Positions 34,062 through 44,000 of a DNA stretch of 64,000 bases are shown here, one piece after another. The notes below the pieces were generated by a model. The model was given only the letters and a program-made list of their open reading frames with translations, was not told the DNA's origin and did not search any database. The DNA comes from Blepharisma stoltei (Eukaryota > Ciliophora > Heterotrichea > Heterotrichida > Blepharismidae). The position numbers and the translations under genes are program-made. The first letter of the stretch is position 1. Every line of letters starts with the position of its first letter. The stretch spans positions 744,001 through 808,000 of the forward strand of contig CAJZBQ010000054.1 of the NCBI GenBank assembly GCA_914767885.1, written 5' to 3'.

Positions 34062-34421
34062 TTTAACTCCCCTCCTTTAAGTTGGAACAAAAATCCTGTT
34101 CCAATTAAAGGGGTTTAATAAATTTTTCTCTATAAAAACATTTATAAAATTTTAAAAATTAAAAAATTATAAATTGAACACAATACCATGGATTTTTAAT
34201 TTATTTTAATGAAGAATTAGTTAAGAATATAAATCAACTCAGTTTGAAAACTGTTTAAATAGCTTAAAACCTGTGCTTTTACCATTAAATAGGTCAGGGG
34301 TAGTTTTTTATAAAATTAGTTATTTCACCTCTAAAAATTTTCCAAAAAAAAATCTGTTCAAGTTTAAATAGTAAAGTACATAAAAAAATCTAAATATTCC
34401 AATTTAATGGGGAGTATATTA
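34062..34421. mobile_element. MITE, family A (~360 bp), between convergent genes
   Basis: Starts TTTAACTCCCCTCCTTTAAG and ends, inverted, TATACTCCCCATTAAATTGG. Near the left end GGAACAAAAATCCTGTTCC is a short hairpin. The interior carries one copy of the family unit (AAATTGAACACAATACC, TGTTTAAATAGC, CATTAAATAGGTCA). It ends within a few bases of the calcineurin A stop codon. Confidence 0.8.
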
Positions 34422-34422
34422 A

Positions 34423-35969
34423 TTATAACCCAGGTCTTTTTTCATTAACAATATCAGCTGATCTGATATCAGAAAAATCATCAGCAGCGTTATGCAAAGC
34501 GCTTTTCCCAGCGAGAATCAGTCCTTTTGGAATTTTGCTGTCTGGGCACATTCCTTTAAGCTTGATAATAACTTCATGCTCTTCTCTGACAGTTTTAAGC
34601 ATTTTCAGCATTCTCGACACACTTTTTACTTTATTTACCAATTGTGCTTTTCGGTTTTCTCTGATATTGTCTTCTAATTCCTTAAGCCTGGATTCGTAAT
34701 ATTCGTTATCAATATCATCGTTTGGCTTTATTTTTATAACAGTCATAATCATTTCCATAACTTTTTCTATCACAAATGGAATACTTCAGCTAAAAACATC
34801 CATGAAATTAGGGAGTAGATAAGGATGCTGTGTATAATTATACTGTTGAATATTCAGCGTATTATTATCGAATTTTATGATTGCGCCTTTGTTTCCATAC
34901 ACATCACAATAATTTGGAGCAGAAAATATTGTGATTACTGTTGGAAATTCGCTTGCGCCGTTTCATCTGTGCATTTTGTATCCATCCAGCTGGACTTCAT
35001 GAGCCCTTATGAGAGAAATTATATCATTGTCCCTCAAAAATCTATCTGCAACTTCTTGACCAAAAATATAAAGCTCATCCATACTAGTAGATTATTATGG
35101 TCCAAACGTCTCCCAATACGATCTTTTTTTTTATCAGCAAATGCTGAAACGCATCCCCCAGTTGTCTTGGGACACATCGGAACATAAAGATCTACTAGCG
35201 TGGATGATCCATAACTGCATCCTCTTATATCATTATACCTGAACCCTTCAATTAATCTTCCTTCCGAATGATCTATAGGATCTGACCACAAAAGATCACA
35301 AAATACCCCATTTCGAGGGGTTTCTATAAATCTATTAATTCTAACTATATCGGCTAGAGTTCGTAATTCTGGAGATATACCTCCATGAATATTCAAAAAT
35401 TTTTTATTTACAAGGCATGCCAACGGTAAACAGTCAAAACTTTCCATAAAATTTTCATAAACTTCTAAGTCGTATTTATATAGGCATTCTTGTCGGAAAT
35501 TAAAAAATGAAGTCATTTGTCGACATTCATGGTTTCCTCGGATCATAAAAATTGTGTTAGGGAAATTAATTTTAAGAGTATACAAATAGAGTATCACTTC
35601 CAAAGAAAATGAGCCTCTATCTACATAGTCTCCTAAAAATAGGTATTTTGTAACCTCAGGGCTGCCTCCTATTGAAAACATTTTAAGCATGTCATAATAC
35701 TGGCCATGCAGGTCACCTACAATAGTTACTGGATCTTGAAGTGACAACAAATTTGGCTCTTCCTTAAATAAATTTGTTGCTGCATCTATAATCTTCAGCA
35801 CATCAGCTTTATATAGCCTTCCTTCCCTTTGAAAATGATCCCTTAATACTTTTCAAGCAGGTTTGCTATCATTATTAGGAAATAGTAAACTTCTTGGCAG
35901 TGGCTGATGGGGCGGCGCTTTTAATTCTTTGACTGTTCTGTTGTTTAAAGGGTCGCTTAAAGCTTCCAT
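34423..35969 (-). CDS. CNA: Calcineurin A (PP2B catalytic subunit), split by a 143-bp IES
   Basis: 467 aa. The metal and phosphate motifs are [25 protein letters not shown] and RGNHECRQM. After the IES come [40 protein letters not shown] and the CnB-binding helix ([17 protein letters not shown]). A basic segment ([19 protein letters not shown]) may be the calmodulin site, and [16 protein letters not shown] is the counterpart of the autoinhibitory helix near the C-terminus. Three or more TGA-Trp codons. It needs Ca2+/calmodulin and calcineurin B; no CnB gene is in the window. Confidence 0.93.
35068..35210. mobile_element. IES in calcineurin A (143 bp) with ~30-bp terminal inverted repeats
   Basis: TAT junctions at 35068-35070 and 35211-35213 (ATA on the plus strand). 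On the coding strand one end reads TCATCCACGCTAGTAGAT and the other, inverted, TCATCCATACTAGTAGAT, continuing TTATG in both. Excision gives [15 protein letters not shown], the expected phosphatase core. Confidence 0.92.
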
Positions 35970-36131
35970 TTTTTTTTGTTAGTTATGCCTGAATTTCTGC
36001 GATGAATAAATATTGATTATGCAGATTATAGATAATTAAAATTATTATCCTAAGCTGAATTAATGGTTAAGTACTTTATTTTTAATAGGTTTATGCTCTG
36101 TCAAATTTGATATTGTAAGGCTAATTTTAAT

Positions 36132-37654
36132 ATGGAAGAGTTTTTGAGAAATTCTGGGTTTAGCGAGCCTTTGATAAATGCAGTCCATACTTTAGGATAC
36201 AAACACCCAACTGCTGTTCAGTCAGAATGCATACCTTTGATCTTAAAAGGTGAAGAAGTCAAAGCAAAAGCCCCAACTGGCACAGGAAAAACAGCAGCCT
36301 TTGCATTGCCGATTCTTGAGCTATTAAGACGAGACCCTTACAGCGTGTTTGCTTTAGTAATATCTCCTACAAGAGAGCTTGCATTACAAATTAATGATCA
36401 ATTCAAAGCATTTGGCTCTAATATAAGTGTAAAAACCCAATGCATTGTGGGTGGAGTCGACATTTTAAGGCAAGCACAAGCTTTGACACAAATAAGACCA
36501 CATATTGTGATCGGAACTCCTGGAAGACTTAATACTCTTTTATCACAGCCGGACATCCTTGAAATTTTTTCAAATTTGCAGTTTCTTGTGCTGGATGAAT
36601 GCGATTTTTTGGAAGAAAGCCAAAAAGAAGATCTTGACCAAGTAAAAGCTTTGATTTCACCATCAAAAGTCCTGAATTTTTCAGCTACACTTGACGAAGG
36701 GCCTACATTAGGAGAAAGAGCCAATATAAAAGAATACTTTTTACTAGTCCCTGACGTGGTAAAAGATAATTACTTAATAAAGCTTTTGGAGAGGCATAGT
36801 GATATAAATATCATTGTGTTTACACAAACATGCCCAGAAGCATTTTTACTGGCTCTCCACTCTGTGACCATTGGAAAAATCTCTATTTTTGAGTAAAAAC
36901 TACTCGCCATGACCAAACAAAAAATTATTTTAATATATAAAAATTTTTATGGAAAAAATGATATATAAATGATAATTATTATAATGAAATCTCTAGCTAA
37001 TTCTGTTTAATTTTAAGCAGTTTGCATTTTAAAACATAATTTCACAAATTAAATTAATATTTGCTTTCAAATATTTAAAAAAGAAATTAACACCTCTTTG
37101 CGAGCGATCAAAATTTTTTGTCCACCTACAGAGCGGGAGTGAGTAAAACATTGGAAGAAATGAAAATCAGCGTCTTGCCACTGCACTCATTGATGTCTCA
37201 GCATGCAAGAGAGGCAAGTCTGCATCATTTTAGGTCTGCAAAAGCAGCTGTATTAGTAGCAACTGATGTAGCTGCAAGAGGATTGGATTTACCTCAAGTG
37301 AGGCTTGTAATAAATCATCATGTCCCTAGATCCAGTAAAACTTATCTTCATAGGATTGGAAGAACTGGTCGTGCAGGGAGAGGTGGAATGGCCATTACCC
37401 TCGTAACACAGTTTGAGGTTTCGCTAGTTTTGCATATAGAAAAAAAATTAAACACACATTTAGAAGAGCTTTACAACGAAGAAGAGATGAAAATCCTGGA
37501 AGATGAAGTGGTTAATACGCTAAATAAAGTCACAAATATAAAAGCAGTGATTTCACATAGGGTAAAACGCCCTTCTTTGGATAACAAAAAGAGAAAAGAG
37601 CTGCTGGTGTCAAAGTTAAAGAAAATTCAGAGACTTTCGAGAAATACGACTTAA
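36132..37654 (+). CDS. DEAD-box RNA helicase, DDX49/Dbp8 type, split by a ~290-bp IES
   Basis: About 410 aa. Motifs in order: Q motif GYKHPTAVQSECIP, I APTGTGKTAA, Ia PTRELALQ, GG VGGVD, Ib TPGRL, II DECD in place of DEAD, III SAT, V ATDVAARGLDLPQV, VI HRIGRTGRAGRGG. The HSLMSQ and AITLVTQFEVSLVLHIEK segments match Dbp8/DDX49, a factor in 18S rRNA maturation in the nucleolus. The frame is lost after TCPEAFLL and resumes KTLEEMKISVLPLHS. Confidence 0.9.
36851..37141. mobile_element. MITE-type IES, family B, in the DDX49-like gene (~290 bp)
   Basis: Inverted ends: ACTGGCTCTCCACTCTGTG at the left and, reversed, ACTCACTCCCGCTCTGTAG at the right. The interior matches the element at 23.2 kb. A TA-to-TA excision (297 bp) is out of phase by one base, while TG-to-TG (290 bp) is in phase. 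Either the junction is not TA or one base of the A run at 37145 is miscounted. Confidence 0.72.
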
Positions 37655-38257
37655 TATGGATTTAAATATTTTTGGCAAATAATTAGTGTTAAATTTTACT
37701 GTTTACTTAGATTTTATAAGGATTTCTGGCTTTTTCATATTTAATTATTTTTGAAATTTTAAAAAACTAATCTTGGAATCTTAATTCAATGAACTCTTTT
37801 TATAATTATGACGAAAATAGTTAAAAATCAGATTTAAGCTTTAAATTTTAAATGCTAAATAAAAATATGTTCTCCTCCTTGTGTTAAAATAACTCCATGA
37901 TTAATCGAAATTTTTTAAATATTATTTCATAGCTCATATCAGAATTCAAATTTTAAAATGACTTAGTCAGTAATTCTCTTTATTTTTTAAAATTATATAG
38001 CTCAGGACGCATAATAGATAGTCCTGGGCTATAATGGAATTCCATCCCCAAACAAAATTTTTTTGAAAACCGAATAAAAAATAAAAAAATATTTTCAGCT
38101 ATTGACATATGGTCTGTTTATAATTTCCCTTTTCACCTAATATCAATTAACAATGATAGTATAATTTATCCTCGATATCCTTCAAATTGGTCGTATTTTA
38201 TTATCAAATTATCTATCTTCTGATGTGAGAAATGAATTATTATTGTTAAGTTTGAAG
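37655..38257. other. AT-rich intergenic region
   Basis: Contains a short inverted pair AGCTCAGGACG / CCTGGGCT around 37999-38033 and otherwise no feature I can support. It should include the CDPK promoter. Confidence 0.45.
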
Positions 38258-40103
38258 ATGGGATCTTGCCTAAAAAAGCAAGGAAAAAGCATGAGAATAT
38301 CTCAAGAGCATTACACTATTGAAACCTCAATAAGAAAGCATGATTCAGCTCATGACTCTCTAAGATATGTTTTTTTACAAAAAAGTGAACTTTATATAGA
38401 TATTCACCTAGATTTTGAGTTTACCAAAGTTCTTGGCCACGGAAAATACGGAAACGTGAATTACGCTAAAAGTAAGGATCCACTTATTAAGCAAGAATTT
38501 GCTGTAAAAAGTCTTATTAAGCCTATGATTGAAGATAAAATGTATACAATTCATCGAGAACTTGAGATTCTGCTTTCTGTTGACCATCCAAATATAGTAT
38601 CGTTATTTGCAGATTTTTGAACTTTACCACCTAAGTGTGGAATTTTTTCCGCGTGTGAAAAGAGGATTCCACATGTGAAATCAAAAGGCTCCACAGGTGA
38701 AAAAACACCTTTTCACACGCGGAAAAAATTCCACACTTAGGTGGTAAAGTTCAAAAATCTGCAAATAACGATAAAATTTTTTTACGCGTATGAAGATCCA
38801 AAGTTCATTCATATAGTAACTGAGTATTGCTCAGGCGGAGATTTGCTTTCTAAGCTGTGCCAGGTCGGGAAATTCTCTGAAGTAGAGACTGCTACTATAA
38901 TCAAAAAATTACTTGGCGCACTGAACCATTTGCATGGGATGGATATTTGCCATAGGGATATAAAGCTTGATAATATACTTCTTGCTTCAGAAGATTCTGT
39001 GTCAAATATAAAGCTAATTGATTTTGATTTTGCTAAAAGAATTGACAATCTTCACCTTGACATGAACACAATTGTAGGAACTTTGCATTTTATTGCCCCA
39101 GAAGTCTTTGATAGAGTATGTGGCACATCTGCAGATTTGTGAAGTCTCGGCATCGTTATGTATGTTCTGCTTGTCGGGAAGCCGCCATATAGAATTGACA
39201 GTGAAAGTGAAGTCCTTGTGCAAATAAAAAATAGAGAACTGGATTTTAATGATGAAGAGTATCAAAGAATAAGCCCACTTGCCAAAGATTTATTATCAAA
39301 ACTACTAGACACTGATTATAATAAAAGAATTACAGCTAGAGAAGCTCTAAAACACCCATGGTTTGTTACAGTGAACCAAAAATCAAATGACTGTAATAAC
39401 GAAAGAATCTTAAAAAGACTGAGACAATACCAAGTAAAAGGAAGATTGAAGAAAGAAATAATGAAAATCATTGTGAGGATTCTGGAGCCAGAGGATATTC
39501 AGAACTTAAAAGAAGTCTTTGAAAATTTAGACACTGGCCATAATGGATATATCACTTATAAAGACTTAGAAAAAGGCTTAAGCACGATTGGGGTAACTGA
39601 TGCTTCTGAGATTGAGCGTATTTTTTAATTAGAAATTTGAAGTTGTGCAGAAACAACTATAAAAGGCAGACTAAGATACTCTGATTTTCTTGCAGCAACA
39701 CTTAATAGGAAATCTGCGCTCACAGAATCTACTCTGTGGGCTGCATTTAAATACTTCGACTATGACAACTCTGGGAAAATGACCCCAGTAAATATATATT
39801 CTGCACTGAAAAGAGCAGGAGTAGATATAACAGATGAAGATCTAGAAATGATGCTAAAAGAAGAAGGTATACCTTAATCCCTTAATTATCCTAATATTTA
39901 TCAAAGAGCCTAATGCATATAGGCAAAATAAAGTAAAAATCTATATTTTGTTGACTCAAAATATTGACTTTTCAGAATTCAAAAAAATTGTCCTTCGTAA
40001 TCTTTATATAGCTGTTGAAAATTTTATAAGAAAAACTTCTTTGCAGTCTAAACGAAGTATTGGGGCTTCTGGTCTTGAATGGAACGGGTTCAGCTTCATG
40101 TAA
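38258..40103 (+). CDS. Calcium-dependent protein kinase (CDPK), broken by two IESs and one mini-intron
   Basis: The start at 38258 gives MGSCLKKQGKS, a myristoylation/palmitoylation signal. Kinase: GHGKYGNVNYAKS, the lysine in FAVKSL, HPNIVKFFYAYEDPKF across the first IES, CHRDIKLDNILL, and DFDFAKR, where the usual DFG is DFD. A TGA-Trp lies in SADLWSLGIVMYVL. EF-hand-containing C-terminus: LKEVFENLDTGHNGYITYKD, then FKYFDYDNSGKM, then IDFSEFKKIV, the last lacking a normal loop. Ciliate CDPKs regulate motility and secretion. End is TAA at 40101-40103. Confidence 0.9.
38600..38773. mobile_element. Near-perfect hairpin IES in the CDPK kinase domain (174 bp)
   Basis: TA at 38598-38599 and 38772-38773 bounds two 65-bp arms that are exact inverted repeats (start TATCGTTATTTGCAG, end CTGCAAATAACGATA), with a ~44-bp centre holding further CCACATGTGAA-like pieces. 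Excision gives HPNIVKFFYAYED, the expected kinase sequence, so the boundary is well defined. Confidence 0.93.
39618..39632 (+). other. Mini-intron, 15 nt (GTATTTTTTAATTAG)
   Basis: Removal bypasses a TAA and joins ASEIE to QIWSCAETT in frame, continuing the EF-hand region. Confidence 0.9.
39870..39945. other. IES near the CDPK 3' end (76 bp), TATA-type ends
   Basis: Left junction GGTATACC, right junction CTATATT. Removing from after the first TA at the left to the second TA at the right joins KEEGI to LLTQNIDFSEF. The same junction rule fits the NPL4 IES. Confidence 0.72.
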
Positions 40104-40168
40104 AACCCAGTCAATATAAAAAATAATCTAATAAAATTAATCATTTTTATCATTAGGAAGAATCTTAA

Positions 40169-41068
40169 TTATTCTTTTTTCTCTTCTTCTGCTGCCAATT
40201 TACGTTGTGGCTCGACTTCTGCAATGCGGATGTTTGCGGTGCCTATTTGTGCTTGGATAAGAGGGTCATTCCAAGGTCCTGCGTTACTCATAAGGCAGCC
40301 TACTTGACAATTGCAATTACCTCCTAAGAATTGTGGAACGTTATCTGCAGGGGCAAGTTCTAATAATTTTTTTTGGAATTTGCTGCCTTCAGTACTGATT
40401 TTTTGTTGAGTTCTCTCATCAAGCCATGGTCTTATCACTTTCCAAGCCATCGAGAACAGTGTTGGAGTATTCACAATAAACATCCTTCCAAGCATTTCTG
40501 GGTAGTAATCCTGACCAATTTTAGAAGCCATCTGCACAAACTTGTACACCTTCTTGCTCATCAGCTTCATAGAAGACCCTCCCAGGTCCAAAATCGTCAA
40601 CGACTGCTCTACAGGATGTCCTGCAGCTACTGCACATGCTGGAATTGTTATACTAAGCATAGTTTCATACGATTTAACGAAGTATCTTAGCATCCTATCT
40701 TCTGTCGTAATTTCAAACAGCCTCTTTAAATCGAGCGCCCCAATCCTTTCTATATAAATAGGTCTCCCATGTGAATCCGTCTTATGAAAGCCATGAGGAT
40801 AGCACGTTTTTACCTGTTCAAGCTCTGGAAACTCATAAGACATGATTTGGTCGACTTGGAACTCTTCTCTCCACTTTAGATAATTTTGGAACATCTCCAT
40901 CGCTTTATCAAAGTTGAACTTTCTGGCACGTAGAAATCTGCCTAAGGTATGGTCATCAAAATTTCCTCCCAGTGCTTCTTTGAATCGGACAAGAACTTGG
41001 CGCTCTTCTGGGGTTAGAGTTCCTAGAAGGGTAGGTAGAGGAGTTGTCAGCTGTTTACGCTCTTCCAT
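40169..41068 (-). CDS. Sec14-like phosphatidylinositol-transfer protein
   Basis: 299 aa, uninterrupted. CRAL-TRIO N-terminal region (DDHTLGRFLRARKFNFDKAM, KWREEFQVD), then the lipid-binding domain (RPIYIERIGALDLKRLF, LTILDLGGSSMKLMSKKVY, YYPEMLGRMFIVNTP, FLGGNCNC). Sec14 proteins exchange phosphatidylinositol and phosphatidylcholine and support Golgi trafficking. A Cys cluster (CNCQVGC) follows the core. Its 5' end is duplicated in inverted orientation immediately upstream (41098 onward). Confidence 0.93.
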   Translation of the reverse strand: MEERKQLTTPLPTLLGTLTPEERQVLVRFKEALGGNFDDHTLGRFLRARKFNFDKAMEMFQNYLKWREEFQVDQIMSYEFPELEQVKTCYPHGFHKTDSHGRPIYIERIGALDLKRLFEITTEDRMLRYFVKSYETMLSITIPACAVAAGHPVEQSLTILDLGGSSMKLMSKKVYKFVQMASKIGQDYYPEMLGRMFIVNTPTLFSMAWKVIRPWLDERTQQKISTEGSKFQKKLLELAPADNVPQFLGGNCNCQVGCLMSNAGPWNDPLIQAQIGTANIRIAEVEPQRKLAAEEEKKE

Positions 41069-41097
41069 TGTTTATTGGCTTAATAAACCAATAAACA
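41069..41097. promoter_or_regulatory. 29-bp palindromic spacer between two divergent start codons
   Basis: Reads nearly the same on both strands (arms TGTTTATTGGCTTA and TAAACCAATAAACA). It separates the ATG of the Sec14-like gene from the ATG of its inverted partner. Any core promoters must overlap the opposite gene's coding sequence or be extremely short. Its regulatory role is inferred. Confidence 0.55.
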
Positions 41098-44000
41098 ATG
41101 GAAGAGCATAAGCAACAAACGATTCCGCTGCCCGCACTCCTAGGAACACTAACGTCTGAAGAGCGGCAAATACTGCTGAGATTTAAAGAGTCCTTGGGGG
41201 GAAATTTTGATGATGATACCTTAGGCAGATTTCTTCGTGCAAGAAAATTCAAATTTGATAAAGCAATGGAGATGTTTCAAAATTATGGGGAATTGGAATA
41301 TAAAGAATTTAAAAATTATGGTTTATAGATAAATTGCAGAAAAGTTAAGGGTTTTGGCTTGGAAATTGAGGTAAAATTTAAATAAATAGAGGCTACTTAA
41401 AGTGAAGAGAAGAATTTGGAGTTGATGGTAAGCGAATTTATGAGCATCTAGAGACAATGGCGTTCGGCGGGGTAATAAAAGAACCATTAACTCTTTGGGA
41501 CATAGTAAATGCTCTGCCAAAAAAATCAATAGCACAATTTGTATTTCAGCTGCTAGCAAATAATAATTTTGAGTATCAATCAATGCAGACTGCAATTAAG
41601 CTTTTGCAAGCCCTTATCACCCCTGATAGGTCAAATTCACCATTCAGCTATTTTTATTTTCCAGGACCAGGTTGCGGTTTACAGTTAAACCCAGGTTATA
41701 TTAGATTAAAGTTAGAATGAGTCTTCGCGGCTTATTTCAGCCCCTCTCTGCCTTCCTAACTTCAGGCTCTTCACCCTAGGCATTGATCAGCACTAAGGCC
41801 CTTTTCTGTTGATTACACCAAAAAATGGTGACGTCGCCATCTCTCGGAAGGACTCACCAGATACTTTCTTGGACAACCCTAAGCAGTCAGCATAATTTAT
41901 CCGGGGATAGGAGATATGACATGCCCCTAATCTCCTTCTGTCCCCATTACCCTCCGCATCCAGAAGTGTGGAGTTGTCTTATGGTCTCTGGCTTCCTTGT
42001 CTAGGGTCGGAGTAAAACCTACCCCGGGCACAAAGTTCCAGACCCCTTGCCCTCTGAATGCCCAAAACCCCGAGGGTATGGGAGAAGGACGGGTCGGACA
42101 AGTCACTATTTTATTTGTGTTAAACCCAGAAGATTTTCAAATTTTCCCGTTCCAAAAAGCAATTTCAGCTTGTTTTTGGATAAGACTTGAAGACCTAAAC
42201 TTAAACACCCCTTCAACTTTAATGCTATTTCACTCACAAGGAAATGGCGGGATTGAAGCATATTTTATTGGAAACAAGCTTTATTATAGAGTGCTTGGCG
42301 TTGATTATTCCCCACCAGTAGAAGGCTCTAATGGAATTTTGCTTCACGAATTCCAGCCTGAAGATTGGACATTTCTAGCATTTGAGCACGAAAAACCCAA
42401 AGTTGGGAAATATCAGTTAAGAGTGGTAGTAAATGGAGAAGAAGTGCTGAATTCTCCGATGGATTACCCAAAATTCAAATCTCCGAACCCTATTTTGACG
42501 CAAGCTGCGTTTTGTCTAAGCTTTATAGGCCAAATCAAGTGCATCATGATTTTTGATGACTTGATTTCTGTGCAACGGATGAAGTCAATATACCAAAAAT
42601 CGAATGGAGCTATCTCACAAGGTCATGAAGCAATAAAAGCACTAGTTCGAGGAATTGATAAAAATTTGAATAAAAAGCTTGTGCTTTTTTATCATCCACT
42701 CAGGACGAATAATAATATATAATAAGTCAAATAAGCTGAATATATTCATGCTTATAAAGAAATTTATTATTTATAAAAAATGAAGAATAAGTCTCTATAA
42801 ATAAATATTTGTTATCTTAAAAGAAATAGCTTATGATGGAGTTAGAAAAGCAGATGCCAAGTTTCTAGGAGGAACTGGGGTCAAGCTAGTAAATCAAAGT
42901 AGAATGTCATGCTTTGGTGGGGTCTGTGCACTCTTACCAATTTTAGAAAAAATAAAAAATATCCCTATAAAAACCTCAGAATTATTAAGTGATTGATTTG
43001 GGCTTCTAATAACATGCTTAAGAGATAGGCCAGAAAATCAAGTCGAAGCTTGTATAATGAAACTTTTTAAAGCCGCCCCTGAACTTCTCTTGCAATTTCC
43101 GCCTAACTCTATAACTGAAGAAATAGTCCAGCAATTAGAAGAAATTTCTCAATTTGTAATGCCTCAATTGCGAGACCAATTAACTGGACATTTACTATGG
43201 TTCTTAGATATTTGGAAAAAAACAGAAAAAAATACTCACTCCTCCCTTTTAAATTTGGATAAAGATCAGCATTTTTTTGATAAATTAGCCCGTAAATTTT
43301 CAATAAAAGTTTGATAAGTAAATAAGAATTTTATATAAATAGTTTCGACCGAATTTAATGAAGGAGTGCTACTTAAATATCTAGTACATTAATTCGATTA
43401 ATTTTTTTATAAAAATAAATTAAATTATCAAGTATTTTTAATTTATACTGATAATATTAATTTCTAATTTAAAGTAGATATGTTAGGTAAAATTATTTAA
43501 ATTATTAAAATCTTTATATACGAAGGCTTAAACTAAACTTTATTAAGATCATAGAAAGACTCCTGCATGCATTCACATGAAGTATTCACCTCTATAACGC
43601 GCCTCTCCTTATTTGTCAATTCTTTCGGGTCTCTATTGCTGATTCTCACAGAAGAAGGCTTGTACTCTCTCTAAATCTGAGACACTGGATTACTGTGTCG
43701 TTCGCCATCGGGACTCACCTTCCAGAAAATTCGAAAAATCGGAAACTCTAGGCCCAGCCCTTTTCAGCCTTGAGTACTATCTCCCAAAGAGGTAAAACCT
43801 AGACCTGGATAAGAGAATGTGGTTGATCCTGGCAATGTAGTTCACCAAAAAATACAAATTATCGAGCACCATCCTTCCACGATGTTCCTGAATACTACAG
43901 GTGCTAAGATGGGATGGCTCGCCACGCCATTTTAATGTATGTGTATACGAAGGCACCAAAGCAACTTAGCAAGCAGGTTGACATTAAAATGATCCTTGAA

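Noticed and set aside
38606-38784. Alternative boundaries for the CDPK hairpin IES at TTA/TTA giving HPNIVSLFYAYED
   Set aside because: TA at 38598/38772 gives the more canonical HPNIVKFFYAYED and matches the exact ends of the inverted repeat.
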